A stretch of 64,000 nt of DNA, from contig JOBE01000026.1 in assembly GCA_000717735.1 (NCBI GenBank), forward strand, positions 1 through 64,000, in the 5' to 3' direction. The translations under genes and the position numbers were made by a program. Positions within the stretch are counted from its first letter, which is position 1, and each line of letters begins with the position of its first letter. Source of the DNA: Streptomyces griseoluteus. GTDB lineage: Bacteria; Actinomycetota; Actinomycetes; Streptomycetales; Streptomycetaceae. This document shows, piece after piece, positions 1 to 10,069 of this stretch. The notes below the pieces were generated by a model, which saw only the letters and a list, made by a program, of their open reading frames with translations, was not told the DNA's origin and ran no database searches.

Positions 1-57
1 CCACCGAGATCTACACCTCTCTATTCGTCGGCAGCGTCAGATGTGTATAAGAGACAG
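1..57 (+). other. Illumina Nextera/P5 sequencing adapter (artefact)
   Basis: Bases 1-16 match the end of the P5 oligo, 17-24 (CTCTCTAT) look like an i5 index, 25-38 are the Nextera read-1 stem, and 39-57 are the 19-bp Tn5 mosaic end (AGATGTGTATAAGAGACAG). This is untrimmed library adapter at a contig end. It creates false N-termini in several frames, such as MYKRQ and MCIRDS. Genomic sequence starts at 58. Confidence 0.98.
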
Positions 58-542
<485 letters not shown>

Positions 543-546
<4 letters not shown>

Positions 547-1511
547 ACGACGTACTCGACGTCGCCCTCCGGCTGCTCGTCGTCTTCGCCGTCTTCCTCG
601 TGCTGCCCCTCGTCATCGGACAGACCGAGCACAAGGTCATGGCCCACATGCAGGGACGTCTCGGCCCCATGTACGCCGGTGGCTTCCACGGCTGGGCCCA
701 GCTCGTCGCCGACGGCGTGAAGTTCGCGCAGAAGGAGGACGTCGTCCCCAAGGACGCCGACCGCCGGGTCTTCCAGCTCGCGCCGGCCGTCGCCCTCCTC
801 CCGTACCTCCTCGTCCTCGTCGCGATCCCCATCGGGCCGAGCGAGGGGGCCGTCGGTCAGGTCGTCGACGCGGGCATCTTCTTCGTCCTCGCCGTGATGG
901 GCGTCGGCGTGCTCGGCAGCCTGATGGCCGGCTGGGCGTCCGCGAACAAGTTCTCGCTGCTCGGCGGCCTCCGTACCGCCGCCCAGCTCCTCGCGTACGA
1001 GCTCCCGATGCTGCTCGCCGCCGCCTCCGTGGCGATGGCGGCAGGCACCGTCTCCCTCCCCGGCATCCTGAACGCCTTCGAGTGGTGGTGGCTGCCCTGG
1101 CAGATCGTCGGCGCCCTCGTCTTCTTCGTGGCGGGGCTCGCGGAGCTCCAGCGGCCCCCGTTCGACATGCCGGTCGCCGACTCGGAGATCATCTTCGGTG
1201 CGTACACCGAGTACACCGGTCTCCGTTTCGCCCTGTTCCTGCTCGCCGAGTACGCCGGCATCGTCGTGCTGTGCGGTCTCACCACCGTCCTCTTCCTCGG
1301 CGGCTGGCACGGCCCCTTCGGCGCTGACGGTCTCGGCTGGGTCTGGACCCTCCTCAAGACCGCCGTCCTCGCGTTCGTCGTCATCTGGCTGCGGGTGAGC
1401 TACCCGCGGCTCCGTGAGGACCAGCTCCAGAAGCTGGCCTGGACGACGCTCGTCCCGCTCGCCCTCGCGCAGATCGCGCTCACCGGCATCGTGAAGGTGG
1501 CGATCCAGTAA
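543..1511 (+). CDS. nuoH: NADH-quinone oxidoreductase subunit H
   Basis: Membrane subunit of Complex I at the junction with the peripheral arm, forming part of the quinone-binding channel. The protein is 322 aa with about eight membrane helices. Family signatures are visible: [11 protein letters not shown] with [10 protein letters not shown] in the first loop, and [16 protein letters not shown], which corresponds to the conserved AE.NR.PFDL..AESE segment. The GTG start overlaps the upstream stop (GTGA), and the end overlaps nuoI (TAATG), so translation is coupled. It lacks the long C-terminal extension I recall for the main actinobacterial NuoH, and both motifs are divergent. This supports a second-copy nuo cluster. 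Confidence 0.93.
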
Positions 1512-2092
1512 TGGCCATCCCTGGCTCCGGCCTCGCCAAGGGCCTCGCCGTCACTCTCCGCACGATGACGAAGAAGACCGTCACCGCGCAGTACCCGGAC
1601 GTCCAGCCCGAGCTGCCGCCCCGCACCCGCGGGGTCATCGGGCTGTTCGAGGAGAACTGCACGGTCTGCATGCTGTGCGCCCGCGAGTGCCCCGACTGGT
1701 GCATCTACATCGACTCCCACAAGGAGACCGTGCCGGCCGCCGCCCCCGGCGGCCGCGAGCGCAGCCGGAACGTCCTCGACCGCTTCGCCATCGACTTCTC
1801 GCTCTGCATGTACTGCGGTATCTGCATCGAGGTGTGCCCGTTCGACGCGCTGTTCTGGTCGCCCGAGTTCGAGTACGCGGAGACCGACATCCACGAGCTG
1901 ACCCACGAGCGCGACAAGCTCCGCGAGTGGATGTGGACGGTCCCCGAGCCGCCCGCGCTCGACCCGCACGCGGAGGAACCGAAGGAGATCGCGGCGGCCC
2001 GCAAGGCAGCCGACAAGGCGGCCGAGAAGGCAGCGGCCGCCGCCCAGGCCGAAGCGGAAGCCCAGGCCCAGGCCCAGGAGGAGCAGCAGTGA
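1511..2092 (+). CDS. nuoI: NADH-quinone oxidoreductase subunit I (2x[4Fe-4S] ferredoxin)
   Basis: Electron-transfer subunit carrying two [4Fe-4S] clusters towards the quinone site. In the 193-aa product, C50-x2-C53-x2-C56-x3-C60-P and C99-x2-C102-x2-C105-x3-C109-P form the two ferredoxin ligand sets. An additional Cys64 follows the first. The C-terminal 45 residues are an Ala/Glu/Lys/Gln-rich tail without fold signatures, probably disordered or coiled coil. The ATG overlaps the nuoH stop by one base, and the 3' end overlaps the nuoJ GTG. Confidence 0.94.
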   Translation: MAIPGSGLAKGLAVTLRTMTKKTVTAQYPDVQPELPPRTRGVIGLFEENCTVCMLCARECPDWCIYIDSHKETVPAAAPGGRERSRNVLDRFAIDFSLCMYCGICIEVCPFDALFWSPEFEYAETDIHELTHERDKLREWMWTVPEPPALDPHAEEPKEIAAARKAADKAAEKAAAAAQAEAEAQAQAQEEQQ

Positions 2093-2649
2093 TCCTGGCA
2101 GCACAAGCCGCCGCGGAGGCCCACGGCTTCCTCTCGCCGACCGGCGTCGAGATCGCCTTCCTCCTCGTCGGCCTCGTCACCCTCGGCGCCGCCCTCGTCA
2201 CGGTCACCACCCGCCAGCTCGTGCACGCCGCGCTCTGGCTGGTCGTGGCGCTCGGCGGCCTCGCCGTCGAGTACCTGCTCCTGACGGCCGAGTTCATCGC
2301 CTGGGTCCAGGTCCTGATCTACGTCGGTTCGGTCGTCGTCCTGCTCCTCTTCGGTCTCATGCTCACCAAGGCCCCCATCGGCCGCTCCCCGGATGCCGAC
2401 TCCGGCAACAGGCCGGCGGCCGTCGCGGTCGCCGTGGCCGCCGCGGCGGCCCTCGTCTGGGTCGTCGTCGACGCGTTCCGCACGACCTGGATCGACCTGG
2501 ACGGAGCCGTCCAGGGCTCCACGAAGGTGACCGGCGAGTTCCTCTTCCGGCACTGGGTGCTGCCCTTCGAGGCGCTGTCCGTCCTCCTCCTGGCCGCCCT
2601 GGTCGGGGCCATCGTGCTCTCCCGGAAGAAGAAGGAGGGGGAGCGCTGA
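2089..2649 (+). CDS. nuoJ: NADH-quinone oxidoreductase subunit J
   Basis: Proton-channel-associated membrane subunit, 186 aa, about five helices. The segment [26 protein letters not shown] matches the conserved NuoJ helix 3 region, where the pi-bulge hinge lies. I chose the GTG at 2089, which overlaps the nuoI TGA. The frame is open further upstream, but that part runs inside nuoI and is a shadow. The last helix is followed by a basic KKKEGER tail, and the TGA overlaps the nuoK ATG. Confidence 0.92.
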   Translation: MILAAQAAAEAHGFLSPTGVEIAFLLVGLVTLGAALVTVTTRQLVHAALWLVVALGGLAVEYLLLTAEFIAWVQVLIYVGSVVVLLLFGLMLTKAPIGRSPDADSGNRPAAVAVAVAAAAALVWVVVDAFRTTWIDLDGAVQGSTKVTGEFLFRHWVLPFEALSVLLLAALVGAIVLSRKKKEGER

Positions 2650-3038
2650 TGCATCTCGTCTACCCGGCCGTCCTCGCCGCCCTCCTCTTCGCCATCGGCG
2701 TGTACGGCGTCCTCGCCCGCCGCAACGCGATCCTGGTCCTGATGTCCGTCGAGCTGATGCTCAACGCCGTCAACCTCAACCTGGTCGCCTTCGACGTCTG
2801 GCTCCGCGACACCCTCCACGCCGGCCAGGCCCTCACCCTCTTCACCATCGCCGTCGCCGCCGCCGAGATCGGCATCGGCCTCGCGATCGTCCTGATGGTC
2901 CACCGCAACAAGGGCACCGCGGACGTCGACCGACTCCGCGACACGGCGGAGGACCCGCACGACAGCTCCGACGAGACATCCACCGACGGGACGTCCGACG
3001 GGACGCCCACCGGCGAGAAGGCCGAGGCCACCGCGTGA
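2649..3038 (+). CDS. nuoK: NADH-quinone oxidoreductase subunit K
   Basis: Small antiporter-like Mrp-type subunit with three helices. In the 129-aa product, [23 protein letters not shown] carries the conserved membrane glutamate (E in SVELMLN) and [12 protein letters not shown] the second conserved glutamate, both used in proton translocation in this family. About 30 hydrophilic residues rich in Asp, Thr and Ser are appended compared with the ~100-aa enterobacterial protein. It overlaps nuoJ and nuoL. Confidence 0.94.
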   Translation: MHLVYPAVLAALLFAIGVYGVLARRNAILVLMSVELMLNAVNLNLVAFDVWLRDTLHAGQALTLFTIAVAAAEIGIGLAIVLMVHRNKGTADVDRLRDTAEDPHDSSDETSTDGTSDGTPTGEKAEATA

Positions 3039-5029
3039 CCACCACGACCCTCGCCGTCCTCGTCCCCCTCCTGCCCTTCCTCGGCTCCGCCGCCGGACTC
3101 CTGCTCGGCCGCACCGCGCCCGGCTTCGTCCGGCCGCTCGCCGTGCTGCCGACGCTCGCCGCCGCCGTCCTGGCCGTCCTCGTCGCGGTCCGGCAGGGCG
3201 GTGACGAGACGATCAACGCGGCCACCCAGCTCACCCCCACCGGCTCGGTCCCCATCGACCTGGCCCTGTACATCGACGGCTTCGCCGCCCTCGTCGCCGT
3301 CCTGGTCGGCGTCGTCGCCACCTGTGTGCAGATCTACTCGACCGGCTACCTGCGCGACGACCCGCGCTACTCCTCGTACGCCGCGCTCGTCTCCCTCTTC
3401 ACCTCCGCGATGCTGCTCGTCGTCTACTCCGGCGACCTGATGGTGCTCCTGGTCGGCTGGGAGATCATGGGCATCTGCTCGTACTTCCTCGTCGGCCACT
3501 ACTGGGAGACCCCCGAGGCACGCGCCGCCTCCCTGAAGGCCTTCCTGGTCACCAAGCTCGGTGACGTCCCCTTCCTCATCGGCCTGTTCGCGCTGGCCGC
3601 CGACGCGGGCACCTTCCGGATCACGGGCGTCCTCGGCGCCGTCGCGAACGGCGGCCTCGACCACCCCACCCTGATCGCCCTGCTGCTGCTCGCCGGTGTG
3701 GCGGGCAAGTCGGCGCAGTTCCCGCTGCACACCTGGCTCCCGGACGCCATGGCCGGTCCCACCCCCGTCTCCGCGCTCATCCACGCGGCGACGATGGTCG
3801 CCGCCGGCATCTACTTCACGGCCCGGCTGCTGCCCGTCTTCGCCGCCTCCGCCGCCGCGATGACGGTGCTCGCCGTGATGGCCGCGATCACGATGGTCGG
3901 CTCGGCGCTCGCCGCGCTCGCCCAGGACGACATCAAACGGGTCCTCGCCTACTCGACGATCGGCCAGCTCGGCTACATGGCCGGTGCCCTCGCCGTCGGC
4001 GACCGGGGCGCCGCCGTCTTCCACCTCCTGTCGCACGCCGCCTTCAAGGCGCTGCTGTTCCTCGCCGCCGGCGCGGTCATCCACGCCGCCGGCACGAACT
4101 CGCTGACCGCCATGTCCCGCATGAGCGGCCTCGCGAAGCGCATCCCGGACGCGTACTGGACGATGACCGTCGCCCTGCTCGCGCTCGCCGCGATCCCGCC
4201 CTTCGCCGGCTTCTTCTCCAAGGAGGCCGTCCTGGTGGCCGCCGAGCACACCGCGCTCGGGGACCAAGCCGGCCAGGCAGCCCCCGCAGGGGCCGGCTGG
4301 ACCGTCCTCGTCGCCGGCCTGCTGACCGCCCTCCTCACCGCGGCGTACGCGCTCCGCCTGTGGCTGCGCACCTTCCGCGGCCGGGGCGCCGAGGCCCCCG
4401 ACCACGGTCGCCAGCCGATCGCCATGACCAGCGTCCTGTGGGTCCTCGCGGTCCCGTCCCTCGGCTTCGGGCTCACCGCCACGTACGTCGACGACTGGTT
4501 CGACGGGCACGCCCTCACCCCGACCGTCACCACGGCCGTCCTGGGCACGGGCCTCGCCGTCGCCGGAGCCGCCGTCACCTACGCGATCTGGCGCACCCTC
4601 ACGGCCCGCACCCCGGTCGCGGCCCCCGCGCCCCCCTTGCCGCACGTCGCCCACCCCGACGCCGACGCCGGACAGGTCGAGGCCGAGGCGCTGCACCTGC
4701 CGCACCCCGCCGAGGACCCGGCCGACCCCGGCCGCGCCCTCCTCGGCCCCCTGCACGGCCCCGCCGCCGACGGCTTCCACCTGGACGCCGTCTACCGGAC
4801 CGCCTTCGTCCGCCCCGTCCTCGCCGGCGCCTCCCTGGTCCGCTTCCTGGACCGCGAGGTCGTCGACACGTACGTCCGTGCCGCGGGCGATTCGGCCAAG
4901 GGCCTCGGCTGGCTCGTCCGCCGCGCCCAGACCGGCAACGTCCAGACCTATCTGAGCGCCCTGCTCGCCGGCTCCGTCGTCCTGGCGATCGCCGCAGTCG
5001 CCCTCGCCAACGCCGTCGCCGGAGCGTGA
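3035..5029 (+). CDS. nuoL: NADH-quinone oxidoreductase subunit L (proton-pumping antiporter-like)
   Basis: Largest membrane subunit, 664 aa. Its features are the segment [24 protein letters not shown] with the conserved TM5 Glu (E in WEIMG), the proton-channel helix [27 protein letters not shown] with its lysine-helix partner, and [18 protein letters not shown]. The C-terminal third contains a Pro/Ala-rich hydrophilic insertion (about residues 530-590) before the final helices that anchor the lateral amphipathic helix in this family. GTG 3035 overlaps the nuoK stop. nuoM follows after three bases. Confidence 0.95.
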   Translation: MTTTTLAVLVPLLPFLGSAAGLLLGRTAPGFVRPLAVLPTLAAAVLAVLVAVRQGGDETINAATQLTPTGSVPIDLALYIDGFAALVAVLVGVVATCVQIYSTGYLRDDPRYSSYAALVSLFTSAMLLVVYSGDLMVLLVGWEIMGICSYFLVGHYWETPEARAASLKAFLVTKLGDVPFLIGLFALAADAGTFRITGVLGAVANGGLDHPTLIALLLLAGVAGKSAQFPLHTWLPDAMAGPTPVSALIHAATMVAAGIYFTARLLPVFAASAAAMTVLAVMAAITMVGSALAALAQDDIKRVLAYSTIGQLGYMAGALAVGDRGAAVFHLLSHAAFKALLFLAAGAVIHAAGTNSLTAMSRMSGLAKRIPDAYWTMTVALLALAAIPPFAGFFSKEAVLVAAEHTALGDQAGQAAPAGAGWTVLVAGLLTALLTAAYALRLWLRTFRGRGAEAPDHGRQPIAMTSVLWVLAVPSLGFGLTATYVDDWFDGHALTPTVTTAVLGTGLAVAGAAVTYAIWRTLTARTPVAAPAPPLPHVAHPDADAGQVEAEALHLPHPAEDPADPGRALLGPLHGPAADGFHLDAVYRTAFVRPVLAGASLVRFLDREVVDTYVRAAGDSAKGLGWLVRRAQTGNVQTYLSALLAGSVVLAIAAVALANAVAGA

Positions 5030-5032
5030 GCC

Positions 5033-6634
5033 GTGATCGATATCAGCGAATCCGTGATGCAGTTCCTTCTGGCGTTGATCGTCGTCGGCCCGCTCCTCGG
5101 GGCCGCCGCCGCTCTCCTCCCGGCCCCGCCCGGGCTGAAGGGGAAGTCGCCGGACCAGGCCGTGCTCCGCCACGGCGTCACCGTCACCGGCGTGATCCTG
5201 CTCGCCGCGATCGTCCTGGCACTCGGCTTCGACCACGCCCAGCCGTCGAGGATGCAGGCCACCACGGACATCAGCTGGATCCACGCGCTCGACGTGCGCA
5301 TCCACCTCGGCGTCGACGGCATTTCCCTCCCCCTCCTGGTCCTGACCGCGCTGCTGAGCTTCCTCTGCGCGCTGTACAGCTACTTCAAGCAGCAACATCA
5401 GCGGCTGACGCCGCGGGCTTCCGGCCCTTCCCCCAAGGGCTTCGTCGCGCTTCTCCTGGTCCTGGAGTCCGGCACCCTCGCCACCTTCGCCGTCCTCGAC
5501 CTCGTGCTGTTCTTCCTGGCCTTCGAGATGGTCCTCATCCCGATGTACTTCCTCATCGCCCGCTGGGGCGGCGAGGGCAGGCAGGCCGCCGCCTGGAAGT
5601 TCATCCTCTACACGCTGCTCGGCTCCGTCGTCATGCTGCTCGGCCTGCTCCTCATCGGCGTGAAGGCGGGCACGTTCGACATGGTGGCACTGGCCACTGA
5701 CAACGGCCGTGGACTGACCACGTCCGTGCAGGTCATCGCCGTTCTCGCGATCGGCATCGGGCTCGCGGTGAAGACCCCGATGTGGCCGCTGCACAGCTGG
5801 CTCCCGGACGCCCACACCGCCGCCCCCACCGTCGGCTCGGTCCTCCTCGCCGGCGTCCTGCTCAAGATGGGCACGTACGGGTTCGTCCGGATCTTGCTCC
5901 CGATCACGCCCGACGGGATGCGGACCTTCGCCCCGTACCTCGCCGCCTTCGCCGTCGCCGGGATCATCTACGGATCGCTCGCCTGCCTGGCGCTCGCCAG
6001 GCCCGGCAACAAGGGCGACCTCAAGCGCCTCATCGCGTACTCCTCCGTCGGCCACATGGGCTTCGTCCTCCTCGGCATCGCCACCATGACCCCCACCGGA
6101 GTCAACGGCGCCCTGTTCGCCAACGTCGCCCACGGCCTCGTCACCGGCCTGCTCTTCTTCCTGGTCGGCGCGATCAAGGACCGGTACGGCACCGCCGACC
6201 TCGACACCCTCGCGGGCGCCACCGGCGCCGCCCTCTACGGCCGCGCCCCGCGCCTCGGCGCCCTCCTGGCCTTCGCCGCCGTCGCCTCCCTCGGCCTGCC
6301 CGGCCTGGCCGGCTTCTGGGGCGAGATGCTGGCCCTGTTCGGCGCCTTCGAGCCCGCCGAGGGCCTCAGCCGCCCCGCCTTCCTCACCTTCACGGCGATC
6401 GGGGCCTTCGGCACCCTCCTCACCGCCGCCTACCTGCTCCTCGTCGTCCGCCGCGTCTGCATGGGCGGCCCCAGGCCCGCCGGGGAGACGCCGATCGCCG
6501 ACGTCCAGGGGTACGAGTTCGCCGCCTGGACCCCGCTCGTCGCCCTCACCGTCCTCGCCGGACTCTGGCCCGCGGTCCTCCTCGGCCTCACCGACCCGGC
6601 CGTCCAGAAGCTCCTCGCCGGAGGCAACCAATGA
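5033..6634 (+). CDS. nuoM: NADH-quinone oxidoreductase subunit M
   Basis: Second antiporter-like proton-pumping subunit, 533 aa, 13-14 helices. The diagnostic motif is VLFFLAFEMVLIPMYFLIARWGGEGRQAAAWKFILYTLLGS, containing the essential TM5 Glu. It is followed by KTPMWPLHSWLPDAHTAAPTVGSVLLAGVLLKMGTYG and GDLKRLIAYSSVGHMGFV. The GTG start at 5033 sits four bases after the nuoL stop, and the stop overlaps the nuoN ATG. Confidence 0.95.
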   Translation: MIDISESVMQFLLALIVVGPLLGAAAALLPAPPGLKGKSPDQAVLRHGVTVTGVILLAAIVLALGFDHAQPSRMQATTDISWIHALDVRIHLGVDGISLPLLVLTALLSFLCALYSYFKQQHQRLTPRASGPSPKGFVALLLVLESGTLATFAVLDLVLFFLAFEMVLIPMYFLIARWGGEGRQAAAWKFILYTLLGSVVMLLGLLLIGVKAGTFDMVALATDNGRGLTTSVQVIAVLAIGIGLAVKTPMWPLHSWLPDAHTAAPTVGSVLLAGVLLKMGTYGFVRILLPITPDGMRTFAPYLAAFAVAGIIYGSLACLALARPGNKGDLKRLIAYSSVGHMGFVLLGIATMTPTGVNGALFANVAHGLVTGLLFFLVGAIKDRYGTADLDTLAGATGAALYGRAPRLGALLAFAAVASLGLPGLAGFWGEMLALFGAFEPAEGLSRPAFLTFTAIGAFGTLLTAAYLLLVVRRVCMGGPRPAGETPIADVQGYEFAAWTPLVALTVLAGLWPAVLLGLTDPAVQKLLAGGNQ

Positions 6635-8142
6635 CCCCAGTGGCCAGCGAGTCGCTCGTCCAGTCCGTCGACTGGCTCACGATCGCGCCCCCCACCCTCA
6701 CGGCCGTGGTCGCCCTCGTCGTGCTCGTCGCCGACCTCTTCGTCCCCGAGGGGCGCAAGCGGCTCCTCGGCTGGACCGCGATCGGCGGCCTCACCGCAGC
6801 CCTCGCCCTCCTCGTACCGCTGCGGGCCGGCGACCGCTCCACCTTCTGCCTGACCGCCGACACCCAGGTCACGGCGTGCAGCTACACCGCCGACCACTTC
6901 ACCCTCGTCATCCAGCTGCTCGTCCTCGGCGGCGCGCTCCTGACGGCCCTGCTCTCGCTCACCGAGACCCGCGAGAAGCTCCCCGCCGGAGAGTTCTGGT
7001 TCCTGCTGCTCTCCTCCGCGGCCGGCGCCGCCCTGCTGCCCGCCTCCCGCGACCTCGCGACCCTCGTCGTCGCCCTCGAAGTGGCCTCGCTGCCCGCCTT
7101 CGCCCTCGTCGGCCTCAAGCGCGGCGACCGCATGTCCGGCGAGGCGGCGCTCAAGTTCTTCCTCTCCTCGGTGACGGCGACCGCCGTCACCCTGCTGGGC
7201 GTCAGCTTCGTGTACGCGGCCACCGGCACCCTCCACCTCACGGAGATCGCCCAGCGCCTCGACGACGTGCCCGGGCAGCTCCAGACGCTCGCCGAGGCGG
7301 GCGTGGCCCTCACCCTCGTCGGCTTCGCCTTCAAGACGGCCGCCGTCCCCTTCCACTTCTGGGTGCCCGACACGTACGTCGGCGCCCCGCTGCCCGTCGC
7401 CGCCTACCTCTCGGTGGTCGGCAAGGCCGTCGGCTTCACCGGACTCATCCTGGTGACGGTCGTCGCCTTCCCCTCGTACGCCGACGTGTGGGGCCCGGCG
7501 CTCGCCGTCCTCGCCGCGCTCACGATGACCGCGGGCAACGTCGCCGCCCTCCGCCAGCTCTCCACGCGCGCGTGGAGCGCGGTCCGGCTGCTCGCCTGGT
7601 CCTCCGTCGCCCAGGCCGGCTACCTCCTGGTGCCGATCGCCGCCGCCGCGTACTCCAGCGACGACCAGATCGGCGCCACCGTCGCGTACGCCCTGATGTA
7701 CGCCGTCGTGAACCTCGGCGCGTTCGCGGTCGTCGCGCTCGTCGCCCGCAGCCACCCCCGGAACCGGATCGAGGACTACCGAGGCCTGTACGCGGCGAGC
7801 CCCGCCGCCGCTTTTGCGCTCGCCTTCTTCCTCCTGAATCTGGCTGGTTTGCCCCCGGGTATCATCGGCCTCTTCGCCAAGGTGACCGTCTTCTCGTCGG
7901 CCGTCGACGCGGGCCTCGGCTGGCTGGCCGTGATCATGGGCATCAACGTCGTGATCGCGCTGTACTACTACCTGCGCTGGACGGCTCTGCTGTTCCGGAC
8001 GCCGGAAGGGGCGGCCGAGAAGGTCCGCCACCGGACCCCGGTGCCGATCACCCTGGCGATCGTGCTGACCGCAGCCGCAGGAGTCGTGCTTTCGGGCTAC
8101 CCGCAGTTCGCCCTCCGCTTCGCCACGGACAGCCTTTTCTGA
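6631..8142 (+). CDS. nuoN: NADH-quinone oxidoreductase subunit N
   Basis: Third antiporter-like subunit, 503 aa from ATG 6631 (ATGA overlap with nuoM). The motifs match NuoN: ATLVVALEVASLPAFALVGLKRGDRMSGEAALKFFLSSVTATAVTLLG (TM5 Glu and TM7 Lys region), TAAVPFHFWVPDTYVGAPLPVAAYLSVVGKAVGF, and VRLLAWSSVAQAGYLLVPIAAA. It is the last gene of the nuo operon. The frame upstream of 6631 runs inside nuoM and was not used. The C-rich run of C residues just after the stop is not a clear terminator. Confidence 0.95.
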   Translation: MTPVASESLVQSVDWLTIAPPTLTAVVALVVLVADLFVPEGRKRLLGWTAIGGLTAALALLVPLRAGDRSTFCLTADTQVTACSYTADHFTLVIQLLVLGGALLTALLSLTETREKLPAGEFWFLLLSSAAGAALLPASRDLATLVVALEVASLPAFALVGLKRGDRMSGEAALKFFLSSVTATAVTLLGVSFVYAATGTLHLTEIAQRLDDVPGQLQTLAEAGVALTLVGFAFKTAAVPFHFWVPDTYVGAPLPVAAYLSVVGKAVGFTGLILVTVVAFPSYADVWGPALAVLAALTMTAGNVAALRQLSTRAWSAVRLLAWSSVAQAGYLLVPIAAAAYSSDDQIGATVAYALMYAVVNLGAFAVVALVARSHPRNRIEDYRGLYAASPAAAFALAFFLLNLAGLPPGIIGLFAKVTVFSSAVDAGLGWLAVIMGINVVIALYYYLRWTALLFRTPEGAAEKVRHRTPVPITLAIVLTAAAGVVLSGYPQFALRFATDSLF

Positions 8143-8179
8143 CCCCCCCCCACAGAGCAACACCGAGGAGCAACACCCC

Positions 8180-8629
8180 GTGCTGAACGGATTCAAGGAC
8201 TTCATCCTCCGCGGGAACGTCATCTCGATGGCCATCGGACTGGCCGTCGGATCGGCGTTCACGGCAGTCGTCACAGGCTTCAGCAAGGCCTTCATCACCC
8301 CGCTCATCGGACTCGCCACCGGCTCCGTCGGTGACTTCAGCGAGGCCAGCTTCACGGTCAAGGGCGCCGTCTTCCCGTACGGCCTGGCCATCGCGGCCAT
8401 CATCGCCTTCGTCATCACGGCCGCCGTCCTGTACTTCCTGATCGTCGTCCCCATGACCAAGATCCAGGACAGGTTCGCCAGGGAAGAGGCCGCCGACCCC
8501 AAGTCGGAGAAGCGCGACTGCCCCCGCTGCTTCACCGAGATCCCGGCCGTCGCCACCCGCTGCGCCCACTGCACCAGCGAGGTCGAGCCCACCGCCGCCA
8601 CCCTGGAGAAGATCCCGGCGGCCCGCTGA
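8180..8629 (+). CDS. mscL: Large-conductance mechanosensitive channel with C-terminal zinc ribbon
   Basis: Osmotic-safety-valve channel forming a homopentamer in the membrane. The N-terminus [31 protein letters not shown] matches the MscL amphipathic helix plus pore-lining TM1, and TM2 is at about residues 68-92. GTG 8180 is preceded by GAGGAG at the right distance. The C-terminus carries C114-x2-C117-x10-C128-x2-C131, a zinc-ribbon-like knuckle not present in the classical channel. It lies 37 bases after nuoN and might be cotranscribed, though it is functionally unrelated. Confidence 0.88.
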   Translation: MLNGFKDFILRGNVISMAIGLAVGSAFTAVVTGFSKAFITPLIGLATGSVGDFSEASFTVKGAVFPYGLAIAAIIAFVITAAVLYFLIVVPMTKIQDRFAREEAADPKSEKRDCPRCFTEIPAVATRCAHCTSEVEPTAATLEKIPAAR

Positions 8630-8784
8630 TCACCCGAACGGCCCACAGTGCCCCCGGTGCGGCCGGGGGAACCCGAACCTCCCGCCTGGCGTTGACCAGT
8701 ACGGAAGGGTCCACTGGACGCGTGGACGAAGTGGATGACCACGAAGCAAAGGGTTCCCCTGCCGCACCACTTGGAGGGCGTACC

Positions 8785-9648
8785 GTGCACCGCCGGCACA
8801 ACGGGCTGAGGACCGCCGTACTCCTCGGAGGGCTCTCGGCCCTCATCATCGTCATCGGCAGCTTCTTCGGACGCACCGGGCTGATCGTCGCGCTGGTCGT
8901 GGCGCTCGGCACCAACGCGTACGCGTACTGGAACAGCGACAAGCTGGCGCTCCGGGCCATGCGGGCCCGTCCCGTCAGCGAGTTCGAGGCGCCCGCGCTC
9001 TACAGGATGGTGCGGGAGCTCTCCACCCAGGCGCGCCAGCCCATGCCCCGGCTCTACATCTCGCCCACGCAGGCGCCCAACGCCTTCGCCACCGGCCGCA
9101 ACCCGCGCAACGCCGCCGTCTGCTGCACCGAGGGCATCCTCGCGATCCTCGACGAGCGCGAGCTGCGCGGGGTCCTCGGCCACGAACTCAGCCACGTCTA
9201 CAACCGGGACATCCTCATCTCCTCGGTCGCCGGAGCGCTCGCCTCCGTGATCATGTTCCTGGTCAACTTCGCCTGGCTGATCCCGGTCGGCCGCTCGAAC
9301 GACGACGACGGCCCGGGCATCCTCGGCTATCTGCTGATCCTCATCCTCGGCCCGATCGCCGCCTCGATCATCCAGCTCGCCATCTCCCGCTCCCGCGAGT
9401 ACGAGGCCGACGCCTCCGGCGCCCAGCTCACCGGCGACCCGCTCGCCCTGGCCGGCGCCCTGCGGAAGCTGGAGGCGGGGACCAAGCAGCTGCCGCTGCC
9501 CGCGGAGCCCCGGATCGAGACGGCCAGCCACATGATGATCGCGAACCCGTTCGGCCCCGGCCGGGGCGTGTCCAAGATGTTCTCCACCCATCCACCGATG
9601 GCCGAGCGGATCGCCCGGCTCGAGAAGATGGCAGGTCACCGCCCGTGA
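8785..9648 (+). CDS. htpX: HtpX-family membrane zinc metalloprotease
   Basis: M48-family membrane-bound endopeptidase involved in membrane protein quality control. The 287-aa product has two N-terminal helices (about 8-46), the zinc site HELSH at 133-137 with catalytic Glu134, two further helices, and REYEAD supplying the third metal ligand. I chose GTG 8785, which has GGAGGGCGTACC upstream and gives the usual family length. The frame extends to TTG 8692 without support. The end overlaps the next gene (GTGA). Confidence 0.92.
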   Translation: MHRRHNGLRTAVLLGGLSALIIVIGSFFGRTGLIVALVVALGTNAYAYWNSDKLALRAMRARPVSEFEAPALYRMVRELSTQARQPMPRLYISPTQAPNAFATGRNPRNAAVCCTEGILAILDERELRGVLGHELSHVYNRDILISSVAGALASVIMFLVNFAWLIPVGRSNDDDGPGILGYLLILILGPIAASIIQLAISRSREYEADASGAQLTGDPLALAGALRKLEAGTKQLPLPAEPRIETASHMMIANPFGPGRGVSKMFSTHPPMAERIARLEKMAGHRP

Positions 9649-10046
9649 AGACGATCCTCAACGTCATTTGGCTGATCCTGTGCGGATTCTGGATGTTCCT
9701 GGGCTACATGCTCGCGGGCGTCCTGCTCTGCATCACGATCATCGGCATCCCCTTCGGCCTCGCCGCGTTCCGCATCGGGATCTACGCCCTGTGGCCCTTC
9801 GGGCACACGGTCGTCGACCGCAGGGACGCGGGCGCCCCCTCCGTCATCGGCAACGTGCTGTGGCTGATCCTCGCCGGCTGGTGGCTCGCCCTCGGCCACA
9901 TCACCACCGGGATCGTCCTCTGCGTCACGATCATCGGCATCCCGCTCGGCATCGCGAACTTCAAGCTGATCCCGGTGTCGCTGCTCCCGCTCGGCAAGGA
10001 GATCGTCCCCACGGACCAGGCGTACGGGTACGCGACGGCCCGCTAG
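9645..10046 (+). CDS. YccF-like (DUF307) inner-membrane protein
   Basis: 133-aa membrane protein with two tandem copies of a short hydrophobic domain. [35 protein letters not shown] and [36 protein letters not shown] are clearly duplicated, which is the signature of the YccF family. The biochemical function is not known. The GTG start overlaps the htpX stop (GTGA), so the two are probably cotranscribed and translationally coupled. A convergent permease gene ends 24 bases downstream. Confidence 0.85.
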   Translation: MKTILNVIWLILCGFWMFLGYMLAGVLLCITIIGIPFGLAAFRIGIYALWPFGHTVVDRRDAGAPSVIGNVLWLILAGWWLALGHITTGIVLCVTIIGIPLGIANFKLIPVSLLPLGKEIVPTDQAYGYATAR

Positions 10047-10069
10047 GGGGTGTCTTGGGCGGACAGGCC

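Noticed and set aside
2660..6631. 1323-aa antisense open frame across nuoK-nuoM
   Set aside because: A Gly/Asp/Glu/Arg-rich shadow produced by high GC content; strongly supported nuo genes cover the other strand.
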